Of a stretch of 64,000 nt of DNA, positions 31,070 through 41,484 are shown piece by piece. The translations under genes were made by a program, and so were the position numbers. Source of the stretch: Burkholderiales bacterium (GTDB lineage Bacteria > Pseudomonadota > Gammaproteobacteria > Burkholderiales > SG8-41); assembly GCA_036262035.1 (NCBI GenBank), contig DATAJS010000018.1:310001-374000 (forward strand), read 5' to 3'. The notes beneath the pieces were generated by a model. That model saw nothing but the letters and a program-made list of their open reading frames with translations, had not been told where the DNA came from and searched no databases. Within the stretch, counting starts at the first letter, position 1; each line of letters opens with the position of its first letter.

Positions 31070-33478
31070 TCACACCCTCTGGAAGACCAGCAGGCCTTTG
31101 GCCGGTATGCGCACTTCGATGCGGCCGCCCGCCGCGGGGATCGCGGCGCCGTAGTTGCCGACGTTGTCGCCGCCGTACAGCGCCGAATCGCTGTTGAACG
31201 TCTCGCGCCACGCGCCCGACGGCAGGCGGCTTTCGTCGGTCCGTAGGATATAGCCGTCGCCGTATGGGAAATTCGCGAAGCTCGCGATCACCAGCAGGTC
31301 GTTGCCCGCGTGACGCCGCGTGAACGCGATCACACGCCCGTCGTCGTTCGCGTGGATCACGTCCAGCGCGGGCGAGCGCGCCGCGGGATTCGCGAGGCGC
31401 AGCCGTATCAGGTCCTGGTAGTAGCGGAACATGCGCGCGCCCGCCCCTGCGCGCTCGCCGAAGAGATCCTCTTTCGCCTCACCGGTGTTGTCGTAGCGAT
31501 AGAGCTTCTGCGCGACGATCTCCTCGCCCATGAAGAACATCGGCGTCGCGGCGGAGAGTATCGCGAGACCCGCGGCGACCCGGCAGCGCGCCTCGGCATA
31601 CGTGCGCGTGCTGCCTGCGAGCGGCGCATCGTTCACCGCCACCCGGCTCGTGCGCAGGCTGCCGCCCGCATTGCCCGCCTCGTCGTGCGACTCGTGGTAC
31701 GCGACGTGGCCGAACTGCGTGCGATGCAAAGCGCCGGCGAACTGCTGCATGCGCAACGGCCCGTCGCCGCCGAATCCCGCGTCGCGCAGCAGTCGTGCCG
31801 CGCCGCCCGCCATGTCCGAATCGCCCACGAGCTGATGATAGAAGTCGGCGAGCCACGTCGCGTCGAAGCCGAGGCCGCCGGCGTTCGGCGTGCGCGTCAC
31901 CGCGTCCCATCCGGTATGGTCCTCGGCGATCAGCATCGCCGAGGGCCGCACGAGCTTGAGCGTACGGCTCCATTCGCGCAGGAACTTCTGTCCGTACAGG
32001 TTGGCGCTCGCCACCGGCGCGCCGTTCGCATGCAGCGCGTTGTCGCGGTGGATCGCCTGCGTGAGATCGACGCGCAGCCCGTCGACGTGGAACTCCTCGA
32101 CGAACTCGACCGCGCTCGAGATGAAGAGCTGCCGCACGTGCTCTTCCCAGAAGCGCGGCGTGTAGCCCGACGAGCCGTTGTCGAGATAGCCGCCGTCCGG
32201 CGACGCGTAATCGCCGCTGCGCCGCTCGTACCAGTAGTAGACGTTGTTCTCGGGCAGCGCCGAGTCGTACTGCCACTCCGCGCGGTCGGCGCTGTTGTCG
32301 AAGTGGTTGTAGACGACGTCCTGGATCACCGCGATGCCGCGGCGATGGCACTCGCGCACGAAGTGCTTGTACTTGTCGCGGCCGCCCGCGCTCGACTCGA
32401 CGACGAAGTGGTGCGTATCGCCGTAACCCCACGAGAAGTTCCCCGAGAACTCCGACAGCGGCAGGAGCTCCACCGCGTTGACGCCGAGGTCGACGAGATA
32501 GTCGAGTAGAGCCATCGCGTGCGCGAGGGTGCCGGGCCCGCTCTCGGGATAGCCTAGCGCGCCGACGTGCATCTCGTAGATCACGAGGTCCTCGACGCGG
32601 CTCGGCACGTGCACGCCGGGCGTGAGCTCGATCGCCCAGAATTCGTCGTCCGCGATCTGTTTCGGGTTGTACGGCGCGGGCTCGAAGGCTTCGCGCACCA
32701 CATCCTGATCGACGATCACGCTGCAGCTCACGCTGCCGTCGAGCGCTTTGGCGTCGCCGTCCCAGCGCCCGCCGCGCGGGTTTGCGCTGCCGCGTCCGAT
32801 CTGCCAGCGCGAGAAGACGTCGGTGCGATAGACCGTCGCACCTTCGGCGGTGACGATCCTGAACATGTACGGCGCGCCGACGAGCTCGTCGAACGGGCCG
32901 ACCGGCGCGCTCTCCCAGATGCCGTCGGTGGTCCTGCGCAGCACGACCTCGGGGGCGCTGGTATCGATGCCGGTGCCGTCGTCGGCGATGTAGCCGTTGT
33001 CGATGCAGCCGAAGACCGCATCGACCTGCGTGGCGTGCGGCGCCCACACCGCGAACCTGAGCTCGGCGCCTGCTTCGGCATCATCGAGCGATTGGGGTAA
33101 CGCGCCGGCGATGCGATACGTCTTCTGCGCGCCGAGCCTGCGGCAGTAGGTGAAGTGATAGCGCGCATCGAGCGCCCGGCCCGCGTCCGGCAGCACCACG
33201 TGACGATGCCGGTCCTGGCGGTAAGCATCGTGCACTTCGAGGTTGATGCCCCACGCGTTCGGCGCGCCCGGCGCGTCCAGGCGCACGCCCCAGTCGTGGT
33301 GCTCGCCCGCGCGCGAATCTTCGAAGGTCACGATGGCGGTGAACGCCGGGCAGCCGTCGTCGCCGACGATCGCCTGCATCGGCGTCTCGCTCCAGCCGTT
33401 CCAGCTCCCGGCGAGGCGCGCGTTGTGAAACAGCGGTCTTTTCACGCCGGTGAGGTACGTGAAGCGGACCGTGATCAC
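31070..33478 (-). CDS. GH13 alpha-glucan active enzyme (branching or trehalohydrolase-like)
   Basis: An 802-residue glycoside hydrolase family 13 protein. Two N-terminal beta-sandwich segments, including a CBM48-like one (about 135-225, LRFAVWAPHATQVDAVF), precede the catalytic barrel (about 295-700) and a C-terminal beta domain. GH13 motifs are intact: DVVYNH (387-392), Asp471 nucleophile in VDGLRVDLTQ, Glu519 acid/base in LIAEDHTGW, and Asp599 in HESHDE. Closest relatives are probably glycogen branching enzyme or malto-oligosyltrehalose trehalohydrolase, but its double N-terminal domain and isolated location leave the exact reaction open. No other glycogen or trehalose gene is nearby. Confidence 0.82.
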   Translation of the reverse strand: MITVRFTYLTGVKRPLFHNARLAGSWNGWSETPMQAIVGDDGCPAFTAIVTFEDSRAGEHHDWGVRLDAPGAPNAWGINLEVHDAYRQDRHRHVVLPDAGRALDARYHFTYCRRLGAQKTYRIAGALPQSLDDAEAGAELRFAVWAPHATQVDAVFGCIDNGYIADDGTGIDTSAPEVVLRRTTDGIWESAPVGPFDELVGAPYMFRIVTAEGATVYRTDVFSRWQIGRGSANPRGGRWDGDAKALDGSVSCSVIVDQDVVREAFEPAPYNPKQIADDEFWAIELTPGVHVPSRVEDLVIYEMHVGALGYPESGPGTLAHAMALLDYLVDLGVNAVELLPLSEFSGNFSWGYGDTHHFVVESSAGGRDKYKHFVRECHRRGIAVIQDVVYNHFDNSADRAEWQYDSALPENNVYYWYERRSGDYASPDGGYLDNGSSGYTPRFWEEHVRQLFISSAVEFVEEFHVDGLRVDLTQAIHRDNALHANGAPVASANLYGQKFLREWSRTLKLVRPSAMLIAEDHTGWDAVTRTPNAGGLGFDATWLADFYHQLVGDSDMAGGAARLLRDAGFGGDGPLRMQQFAGALHRTQFGHVAYHESHDEAGNAGGSLRTSRVAVNDAPLAGSTRTYAEARCRVAAGLAILSAATPMFFMGEEIVAQKLYRYDNTGEAKEDLFGERAGAGARMFRYYQDLIRLRLANPAARSPALDVIHANDDGRVIAFTRRHAGNDLLVIASFANFPYGDGYILRTDESRLPSGAWRETFNSDSALYGGDNVGNYGAAIPAAGGRIEVRIPAKGLLVFQRV

Positions 33479-33493
33479 GACGCGCGCTGCCCG

Positions 33494-34963
33494 TCAGCTC
33501 TTCGCCGCGCTGCGCCCGGCGATGCGGCCGAAGACCGCGCCCGACATGAGACCGGTGCCGAGCGGATAGTTGTAGTGGAAGAGTCCGCCCACCATCTCGC
33601 CCGCGGCATACAGGCCTTTGATCGGCTTCCAGCCGGTCGAGACGACCTGCGCGTTGCGGTCCACCTTCACGCCGCCGAAGGTGAAGGTGATGCCGCCGGT
33701 GACGCCCCACGAGTAGTACGGCGGGGTGTCGATCTTCTGCGCCCAGTTGGTCTTCGGCGGCGTGATGCCGTCGGTCCTGAGGTGGTCGAGCACCGCGGGA
33801 TTGAAAGGCCCGCCGTGCCCGGCGGCCTGGTTGAACTCGGCGAGCGTCTTCATCGCCTGCGCCTGATCGACGTCGAGCTGCTTCACCAGGCCTTCGAGGG
33901 TGTCGGACTTGTACGGCTCGCTCGTCTTGTAGCGCGGCTCGAGGAGGTCCATCACCTTGCTGTCGAAGATCTGGAATGCCTTGCCCTTGGGCTGTTTCAG
34001 GATCGCCCCGCCGTACTTGGCATAGGTGAAGGCGTTCATGTCCGCGCCTTCGTCCAGCCAGCGCCTGCCTTCGGTGTTGATCATCACGCCGTAGTGATAC
34101 GAGAGCCGGTTGGTCTTGTCGGTCATCTCGCGCTTGCCGTAATCCGGCGCATCCGTGACGATCGGCGTCGCGTGGCAGCCGCCCCAGTGCCCCCACGGCA
34201 TCGCGCCGACGTCGAGCGCCATCTGCAGGCCGTCGCCGTAGTTGAAGTTCGATCCGCGCACCTTGGCGTGACCCCATTCCTGGCCGAGATAGCGAGTGCG
34301 CCACTCCGGATTGGTCTCGAAGCCGCCGCACGCGAGCACCACCGCTTTGGCGCCCAGCCGGCGCAGGCCGTCGGGGCCGCGCACCACTACGCCCGCGATC
34401 GCGCCGGTCTCGCTCTGGATGAGCTCGAGCACGTGCGAGTCGTAGCGGACCTCGATGCCCATCGCTTCGACCGTCCTGAACCATGTCGCCGAGAGTCCGA
34501 CGCCTTCGTGCACCGTGCGCACGATCGCGCCGCGCGGCCACTTGTAGGTGTTGCCGACCTTGATGCCCATCACCGACTTCGCGAGCTCGAACTCGTGCTT
34601 GCCCACGTCCTGCATCCAGCACGTCGTGTCGTACGAGGCGTCGATCAGAAGATCCGCGAGCTCCGGATCGCTGCGCCCTTCGGTGACGCGCATCAGATCT
34701 TCGCGGAACGCCTCACGCGGGTACTTCGGCACGCCGGCGTGAAAGCCGGGGTATTCCTCTTCCACCGTCGGCACGAAGCGGTCGAGCTGCTCCACCTTGT
34801 CGAACACGAAGCGGAAGATCGCGCCGCTGAAATGAGTGTTGCCGCCCCGCTGTTCTTTCGGCGCTTTCTCGAGCAGCAGCACCTGCTTCGCGCCGTTCTC
34901 GCGCGCGGACACGGCGGCGGCACATGCGGCATTGCCGCCGCCGACCACGATCACGTCGTACAT
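33494..34963 (-). CDS. tcuA: FAD-dependent tricarballylate dehydrogenase-like protein (TcuA type)
   Basis: A 489-residue flavoprotein of the fumarate reductase/succinate dehydrogenase flavin family. The N-terminal dinucleotide fold is MYDVIVVGGGNAACAAA; late FAD-binding segments are GGVKVDRNAQVV and GLYAAGEMVGG. It matches TcuA-type tricarballylate dehydrogenases, which oxidise tricarballylate to cis-aconitate. ATG 34963 has a strong aggagg site; the longer frame adds an unrelated 27 residues. No TcuB electron-transfer partner is adjacent, but a Bug-rich genome and the divergent MmgE/PrpD gene fit tricarboxylate use. Confidence 0.82.
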   Translation of the reverse strand: MYDVIVVGGGNAACAAAVSARENGAKQVLLLEKAPKEQRGGNTHFSGAIFRFVFDKVEQLDRFVPTVEEEYPGFHAGVPKYPREAFREDLMRVTEGRSDPELADLLIDASYDTTCWMQDVGKHEFELAKSVMGIKVGNTYKWPRGAIVRTVHEGVGLSATWFRTVEAMGIEVRYDSHVLELIQSETGAIAGVVVRGPDGLRRLGAKAVVLACGGFETNPEWRTRYLGQEWGHAKVRGSNFNYGDGLQMALDVGAMPWGHWGGCHATPIVTDAPDYGKREMTDKTNRLSYHYGVMINTEGRRWLDEGADMNAFTYAKYGGAILKQPKGKAFQIFDSKVMDLLEPRYKTSEPYKSDTLEGLVKQLDVDQAQAMKTLAEFNQAAGHGGPFNPAVLDHLRTDGITPPKTNWAQKIDTPPYYSWGVTGGITFTFGGVKVDRNAQVVSTGWKPIKGLYAAGEMVGGLFHYNYPLGTGLMSGAVFGRIAGRSAAKS

Positions 34964-35033
34964 GAGCTTTCCTCCTCTGTCTGGACCCCAAACGGTAACA
35001 TCGAAGCCTCCCCGACGAAACCGGAGCCGTTCA

Positions 35034-36377
35034 TTGGGTCTCACTCACGAACTTTGCCGCATCGTCACCGCGACCACGTACGACACGCTGCCGCCCGAGT
35101 GCGTCGCGCGCGTGAAGCAGGCGATCGCCGACGGCGTCGCGGTCGCGCTCGCGGGCGCGCGCGAAGCACCGGTCGCGATCATGACCGAGCATTTCGCAGC
35201 GCTCGGCAGCGCGCCACAGGCTTCGATCTGGGGCACGCGAACAAAGGTCTCGGTGACGCAGGCCGCATGCGTCAACGGCATGGCGACGCACGTGCTCGAC
35301 TTCGAGCCGATGTGGAGCCCGCCGACCCATTCGCTGTCGCCGACGGTGCCGGTGGCTTTCGCGTTGGCGGAATGGCGGGAGCTAAACGGGCGCGAGATCG
35401 TCGCGGCGGTTGCGAAAGGGCTCGAGATCCAGGGACGCCTGCAGTACGCCGCCGATCAGTACGCGCCCGAGGCGCTGCGATTCCATCCGCCGGGCGTGGC
35501 CGGCGTGCTCGGCTCGGCGGTGGTCGCCGCGCACCTCCTCGATCTCGACGTCGACCGCTTATGTCACGCGCTCGGCATCGCCGCCTCGCGCGCGGGCGCG
35601 CTGCTCGCGAACGTGGGCTCGATGACCAAATCCACGCATTGCGGCAACGCCGCCGCGGCGGGGCTCGAAGCGGCGCTGCTCGCGCAGCGCGGCTTCACCG
35701 CCAACCCCGACGTCCTCGAAGCGCACAAGGGTCTCGTCGCGACCTTCTTTCCCGAGCGCTTCGATCCGGAGCGCCTGCTCGCCTACGGCAAGCCTTTCCG
35801 CGTCGTCGATCCGGGGCTCGCGATCAAGCTCTTTCCGTCGCAGTACGCGACGCATTACGCGATCACCGCCGGATTGGAGGCGCACGACGCCGTCGCGGGC
35901 AGAGCGATTCGCGGCGTGCGCATGCGCTCGCCGGTCATGAAGTACATCGACCGGCCCGCGCCCGCGACCGGCCTCGACGGCAAGTTCAGCCTGCAATACG
36001 GCGCCGCCGCGGCGCTGCTCGACGGCAGGGTGAGCATCGAAAGCTTCACCGACGCGCGGCGCTTCCGCGACGACATCGCCGGGCTGTTGAAGAAGATCGA
36101 GCTCGCGCAGGACGAAAGCATCCCCGGCGATTTTCACTCGATGCGCGTCGAGATCGACGTCGAGCTCGAAGACGGCGGAAAAGTGCAGGCGGTGTGCCGC
36201 GGCCCGCGCGGCTCGTGGGGCGTGCCGATGCGGCCCGGCGATCACGAAACCAAGCTTCGCGACTGCCTCGCGCTGGCGATGGACGAAGCGCGCGCGACGC
36301 GGCTGCTCGACGACCTGAACCGGCTGGAATCGCTCGACGCCGCGCAAGTGCGCGCGATGCTCGCCCTGCTTACTTGA
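35034..36377 (+). CDS. MmgE/PrpD family protein
   Basis: A 447-residue protein of the MmgE/PrpD (2-methylcitrate dehydratase/cis-aconitate decarboxylase) family: ADGVAVALAGA, the CVNGMATHVLDFEPMW segment, FHPPGVAGVLGSAVVAA, MTKSTHCGNAAAAGLEAALLA and LIKLFPSQYATH-like spacing. The best start is TTG at 35034, preceded by GGAG; no ATG fits the family N-terminus. It is divergent from the TcuA-like gene, so the two could act on related tricarboxylates. The exact reaction is unresolved. Confidence 0.85.
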   Translation: MGLTHELCRIVTATTYDTLPPECVARVKQAIADGVAVALAGAREAPVAIMTEHFAALGSAPQASIWGTRTKVSVTQAACVNGMATHVLDFEPMWSPPTHSLSPTVPVAFALAEWRELNGREIVAAVAKGLEIQGRLQYAADQYAPEALRFHPPGVAGVLGSAVVAAHLLDLDVDRLCHALGIAASRAGALLANVGSMTKSTHCGNAAAAGLEAALLAQRGFTANPDVLEAHKGLVATFFPERFDPERLLAYGKPFRVVDPGLAIKLFPSQYATHYAITAGLEAHDAVAGRAIRGVRMRSPVMKYIDRPAPATGLDGKFSLQYGAAAALLDGRVSIESFTDARRFRDDIAGLLKKIELAQDESIPGDFHSMRVEIDVELEDGGKVQAVCRGPRGSWGVPMRPGDHETKLRDCLALAMDEARATRLLDDLNRLESLDAAQVRAMLALLT

Positions 36378-37335
36378 GCCAGCCTTTCCTGCGGAACCAC
36401 AGGAACGGCAGGACCACCGACAGCGCCATCAGGGTCAGCGCGAAGGGGTAACCCCAGACCCAGTCGAGCTCCGGGATGTGCCTGAAGTTCATCCCGTAGA
36501 TGCTCGCGATCAGCGTCGGCGGCAGCATCGCGACCGCGGCGACCGAGAAGATCTTCACCACGTTGTTCTGCGTGATGTTGATGAAGCCCACCGTCGCTTC
36601 CAGCAGGAAGTTGATCTTGTCGAACAGGAACGTGGTATAGGCGTCGAGCGAATCGAGGTCGCGGCGGATCTGCCGCGCGGTCTCGAGCTGCTGCTCCGAC
36701 AGATGCCGTTCGCGCGTGAGAAACGAGATCGCGCGGCGGTTGTCGTTGATGTTGTGCCGCACGTTGCTGTTGAGGTCTTCCTGGTGCGCGAGACGCGCCA
36801 GCACCGCGCTGGCGATCTTGTCGCTCACGGTGCGCGTCAGGACGCTGTGCGAAGCGCCCTTGAGCTGGCGATGGATGCCTTCGAGGAGGTCGGCGCAGTA
36901 TTCGGCGTCGGTCGCGTAGATCTCGAGCATGACGTCCTTGGCATCGGTGCACGGCGCGGGGTTGTTGGCCGCGGACTCGCGCATGATGCGGAAGGTCGGC
37001 AGGTCGACGTGGTGAAAGCTGTAGAGGGTTTCGCCGAGGATGACGAGCTGTACCGCGGCGTTCTGCGGATCGTGGTTGCCGGCGTCGGTCAGGAAATCGG
37101 CCCTGAGGTGCAGCGCGCCCGACTCGGCGACCTGGAAATAGCGCGCGCTCGATTCCATGTTCTCCGCGGGCTCGAGCCGCCCGAGCTCGAGCCCGGTGGC
37201 CGACCGCACCGCCGCGATCTCCTCCTCGGTCGGCTCGCAGATGTCCAGCCATACGAGGCCGCCCGCGCGCAGTGCCGCGATCCCGTCCTCGCGCAGCTCG
37301 AGGCGGCCTTCGGTGACGACGAATGCGGACAGCAT
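36370..37335 (-). CDS. CorA family magnesium/divalent cation transporter
   Basis: A 321-residue CorA protein. The N-terminal cytoplasmic domain precedes two C-terminal membrane helices; the pore signature YGMNF (GMN at 281-283) is intact, followed by the short periplasmic loop RHIPELDW. CorA forms pentameric Mg2+ (Co2+, Ni2+) channels. The start at 37335 (MLSAFVVTEG) matches family N-termini better than the track to 37407. Its end overlaps the convergent MmgE/PrpD gene by eight bases. Confidence 0.92.
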   Translation of the reverse strand: MLSAFVVTEGRLELREDGIAALRAGGLVWLDICEPTEEEIAAVRSATGLELGRLEPAENMESSARYFQVAESGALHLRADFLTDAGNHDPQNAAVQLVILGETLYSFHHVDLPTFRIMRESAANNPAPCTDAKDVMLEIYATDAEYCADLLEGIHRQLKGASHSVLTRTVSDKIASAVLARLAHQEDLNSNVRHNINDNRRAISFLTRERHLSEQQLETARQIRRDLDSLDAYTTFLFDKINFLLEATVGFINITQNNVVKIFSVAAVAMLPPTLIASIYGMNFRHIPELDWVWGYPFALTLMALSVVLPFLWFRRKGWLK

Positions 37336-37475
37336 CGAGTATCCCCTTCGACGAAACGCCGCGAGTAAAGCAACCGAAATGCCGGGGCGTGAAGGCGCCG
37401 TGAACACGGGCGCGCCCGGAGCGCCTTGATCTGCATCAAGGGCGCGCCCGCACGTCGGGTTATGCTCGGGTCGCC

Positions 37476-38845
<1,370 letters not shown>

Positions 38846-38849
<4 letters not shown>

Positions 38850-38873
38850 AAAAAGGCGCGCCGATGGCGCGCC
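38846..38873 (-). terminator. Intrinsic terminator for the thioredoxin-like selenoprotein gene
   Basis: On the minus strand an 8-bp GC stem, GGCGCGCC-ATC-GGCGCGCC, is followed by TTTTTTTA, about 40 bases past the stop at 38914. It overlaps the end of the convergent MBL-fold gene, for which it could also act. Confidence 0.75.
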
Positions 38874-38913
38874 GTCTTGGCGCAAGACGCGTCGGATCGG
38901 CCCGCGGCGGACG

Positions 38914-39378
38914 CTACCTGCCGGCGTTTTTCGCCGCGAAGTCCGCCCAGCTCGCCTTCAGATAGTGGCGCTTCGTCACGAACCGGTGCAAAGCCCTCGC
39001 TTCCGCGGGATTCTTGAATCCCGCGGTTTCGACGACTTTCTTTCCCGTCGAATCGAGGAACACGAACACGGGCGTGTACGCACGGCTGGTGAGCCGGCGC
39101 ATGCGGGTGCCCGGCTGGTACGTGTCGGGAGAATCCGCCTCGAACACCACGAAGTCTTTCGAGTAGAGGTTCTTCAGCTCTCCGCCGGAGAGCTCCGCCG
39201 TGATACGGCGGCAGGCGCTTCAGTTCTCGCTGGTGAAGAACACCAGGACGTGCTTGCCGCCGCTCTGGCGCGCGAGGGTCTGCGCGTCCGACAGCGACTT
39301 CACCGCGAACGGCACGCCCTTCGCTTGTGCAACACCGGCCAACAGACACAACACGAACGCCAACAGGTATCGCTTCAT
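38914..39378 (-). CDS. Thioredoxin-like selenoprotein with UxxC motif, Sec53 by in-frame TGA
   Basis: Reading TGA at 39220-39222 as selenocysteine joins two frames into a 154-residue exported protein. It has a signal peptide (MKRYLLAFVLCLLAGVAQA), the strand KHVLVFFTSEN, Sec53-Ser-Ala-Cys56 (UxxC), then SKDFVVFEADS and YTPVFVFLDSTGKKVVE. The last two are the strand and cis-Pro-like regions of the thioredoxin fold. UxxC exactly replaces the usual CxxC. The protein is probably a periplasmic thiol-disulfide or peroxide-active oxidoreductase. A hairpin with SECIS spacing follows. The alternative reading, a gene broken by a nonsense mutation, would require chance retention of the redox motif and the downstream frame. 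Confidence 0.86.
39176..39222 (-). promoter_or_regulatory. Candidate bacterial SECIS element for the thioredoxin-like gene
   Basis: On the minus strand AGCUCUCC-GGC-GGAGAGCU is a perfect 8-bp stem with a loop beginning in G, 33 bases after UGA. A competing 7-bp stem (CCGCCGU-AUC-ACGGCGG) lies nearer, 15 bases before its loop, without the early G. The former fits the spacing rule better. Confidence 0.55.
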
Positions 39379-39421
39379 CCGCGTCCTCTCATGGGGTCGA
39401 CACGCTCATTCTATCGGCTCC

Positions 39422-39814
39422 TCATTTCAGCGCGAATCGCACCCTCACCGGTTTGCTCCCGGCGAGTCTCACCGTCGCCAGCGCCTGCGTGGCGGTCGCA
39501 ACGCCCATCGCGCCGCTCGCCACGAGCCGGTTGCCGCCGGCAGGCACGAGCGGCAGCTCGACTTTGCGCGCGCCGCTCACCATCGTGAGCTTGCCGGTCG
39601 CCCCTCGCGTCGACACCGGACGGCCATGATCCCGAACGTAGATCACCGCGCTGCCGGATCGGGTGACGAGCTCGTAATGGACATGCCGCGAGACCGCGAC
39701 GATCCCCCCGTGCTGCGGCCCGGCGGCTTCACGATCGGAACCGATGTCGTGCGCTGCTGCTGCGGCCGCTGCCGCGCCGAGCGCAGCGACGAGAATCCAT
39801 GGACGAATGTTCAT
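39422..39814 (-). CDS. Small exported protein of unknown function
   Basis: A 130-residue protein with an Ala-rich signal peptide (WILVAALGAAAAAAAAHD) and a predicted beta-sandwich: HGGIVAVSRHVHYELV, VIYVRDHGRPV, LTMVSGARKVELPLV and NRLVASGAMG. This pattern is common in small periplasmic proteins near metal efflux systems. His-rich HGG and HVH segments may bind a metal, but this is unproven. ATG 39814 is the preferred start, with a signal peptide at the N-terminus. It lies upstream of the thioredoxin-like selenoprotein gene on the same strand, 43 bases away. Confidence 0.7.
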   Translation of the reverse strand: MNIRPWILVAALGAAAAAAAAHDIGSDREAAGPQHGGIVAVSRHVHYELVTRSGSAVIYVRDHGRPVSTRGATGKLTMVSGARKVELPLVPAGGNRLVASGAMGVATATQALATVRLAGSKPVRVRFALK

Positions 39815-39892
39815 AACGTCTGCCTCGACGACGCGAAAGCATCGCACGTGCCGCGTGCGATACTGCGCCGGTTACATCATCGCTAGTCGTTC

Positions 39893-40975
39893 ATGTCCGA
39901 AACCCGTACGCCGACTTCCCGCGCGCTGCAGGACAAGACCTTCCTCCTGCTGCTCGTCGCGGTCACCGCCGCATTCGCATGGATACTCTGGCCGTATTTC
40001 GGTGCGATCCTGTGGGCGTGCATCCTGGCGGTGCTCTTCGCCCCGGTGTACCGGCGGCTGTGCGCCCGCATGCACGAGCGCCGCTCGCTCGCCGCGCTGC
40101 TGACGCTGCTCGCGGTGCTCGTCATCGTGATCGTGCCCGGCGCGCTGATCGGCGCGATGCTGATGCAGGAGGGCCTGGGCGTGTACGCGCGGCTGCAGTC
40201 GGGCGAGATCGATCTCGAGGCGCTGGCGGACCGGGCGTTCGCCGGCCTGCCGGGGTGGCTCACGCCGATGCTCGACGGGTACGGGCTGACCGACCTGTCC
40301 GCAGTGCGCGAGAAGTTCTCCGCCGGCATGACCAAGGGTCTTCAGTTCTTCGCATCGCGCGCGCTCAACATCGGGCAGAACACGCTCGAGTTCGTCGTCG
40401 GCTTCGGCGTCATGCTCTATCTCCTGTTCTTCCTGTTGCGCGACGGCGCGTTCCTCGCGGCGCGCGCGAAGCGCGCGATTCCGCTGCGCGAGGATCTCCA
40501 GCACGATCTGGCGCAAAAGTTCGCGACGGTCATCCGGGCGACGATCAAGGGCAACATCGTGGTGGCGATCGTGCAGGGCGCGCTGGGCGGTTTCGCGTTC
40601 TGGTTCCTCGGCGTGACGCCCGCGCTGCTGTGGGCCGTTGTGATGGCGTTCCTGTCGCTGCTGCCGGCGGTCGGCACCGCGCTGGTGTGGGGACCGGTCG
40701 CGGTCTATCTGCTCGCCACCGGCGCCACGTGGCAGGGCATCGTGCTCATCGCGTACGGCGTCCTCGTCATCGGTCTCGTCGACAACGTGCTGCGGCCGCT
40801 GCTCGTCGGGAAAGACACCAGGATGCCCGATTACGTCGTGCTGCTCTCCACGCTGGGAGGCATGACGGTCTTCGGCTTCAACGGTTTCGTCATCGGCCCG
40901 ATCGTCGCCGCGATGTTCATCGCGGTTTGGGATACGCTCGCCGGCCGCGACGACGCGGTCGCGCCGGCGCGCTAG
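39893..40975 (+). CDS. AI-2E family transporter (PerM-like)
   Basis: A 360-residue inner-membrane protein with about eight membrane segments. It shows the AI-2E/TqsA/PerM pattern: WPYFGAILWACILAVLFAPVYRR near the N-terminus, GNIVVAIVQGALGGFAFWFLGV, ALLWAVVMAFLSLLPAVGTALVW and DNVLRPLLVG. Members export autoinducer-2 or other small molecules or ions; specificity is not predictable from sequence. It starts 78 bases from the divergent small exported protein gene. Confidence 0.9.
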   Translation: MSETRTPTSRALQDKTFLLLLVAVTAAFAWILWPYFGAILWACILAVLFAPVYRRLCARMHERRSLAALLTLLAVLVIVIVPGALIGAMLMQEGLGVYARLQSGEIDLEALADRAFAGLPGWLTPMLDGYGLTDLSAVREKFSAGMTKGLQFFASRALNIGQNTLEFVVGFGVMLYLLFFLLRDGAFLAARAKRAIPLREDLQHDLAQKFATVIRATIKGNIVVAIVQGALGGFAFWFLGVTPALLWAVVMAFLSLLPAVGTALVWGPVAVYLLATGATWQGIVLIAYGVLVIGLVDNVLRPLLVGKDTRMPDYVVLLSTLGGMTVFGFNGFVIGPIVAAMFIAVWDTLAGRDDAVAPAR

Positions 40976-41295
40976 AACGGCACGACGGTCGAAAAGATGA
41001 TGGCGCTGCTCCTGCGCGGCTGGTTGCCGATGGTCATGTGCGCGCCGAGCCGTACGGGAGGAGCGTCGGCGCCGGCGAGGGGCACCGTCAGGGTGAAGAT
41101 CGGCACGCGCGACTCGATCCCCGCTTCGCCCGCGCTCGCGGCGCCGGCGACGACGGCATACAGGCCGTCGACGACACGCGCCTGCGCAAGCGGCCCGGTC
41201 GGCCCCTGGGCGCTCGCCGTGAACGAGCACAGCGCCAGCACACCCGCGCCGAGGCGCAGCGCGAGGCGACGCGCGGTGGGGCGGCGGCGGATCAT
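40972..41295 (-). CDS. Small exported protein of unknown function
   Basis: A 107-residue protein with a basic N-terminus and a signal peptide (LRLGAGVLALCSFTASAQG). The mature part is beta-rich (VDGLYAVVAGAASAGEAG, VPIFTLTVPL, VRLGAHMTIG). Its stop overlaps the end of the convergent transporter gene by four bases. Not recognised. Confidence 0.55.
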   Translation of the reverse strand: MIRRRPTARRLALRLGAGVLALCSFTASAQGPTGPLAQARVVDGLYAVVAGAASAGEAGIESRVPIFTLTVPLAGADAPPVRLGAHMTIGNQPRRSSAIIFSTVVPF

Positions 41296-41484
41296 TGGTT
41301 GAAGCTCCGGAGTGGGCGTGTCGTCTCCGGTATATCGACCCTGCCGTGGCGTGCTTGAGGCTGCGGACCGGCCGCCGCGGCCACCGGGATGTGCGGTAAC
41401 GCCTGAAGCGGGTATTCCGAAGATCGGCCAGGGCGAATCGCTATCGAGACCCCAGCGATACCCGCCGCCGCCGGGGTCGGATCC

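Noticed and set aside
33155-36451. Long plus-strand frame (about 1100 codons)
   Set aside because: Antisense to the GH13 and TcuA-like genes and out of frame with the MmgE/PrpD gene; no protein-like features.
36370-37407. Longer CorA start at 37407
   Set aside because: The extra 24 residues are unlike CorA N-termini; the ATG at 37335 is the usual position.
39205-39211. Nearer 7-bp hairpin as the SECIS of the thioredoxin-like gene
   Set aside because: Its AUC loop lies only 15 bases from UGA and lacks the early G; the hairpin at 39176-39194 fits better, although both could exist.
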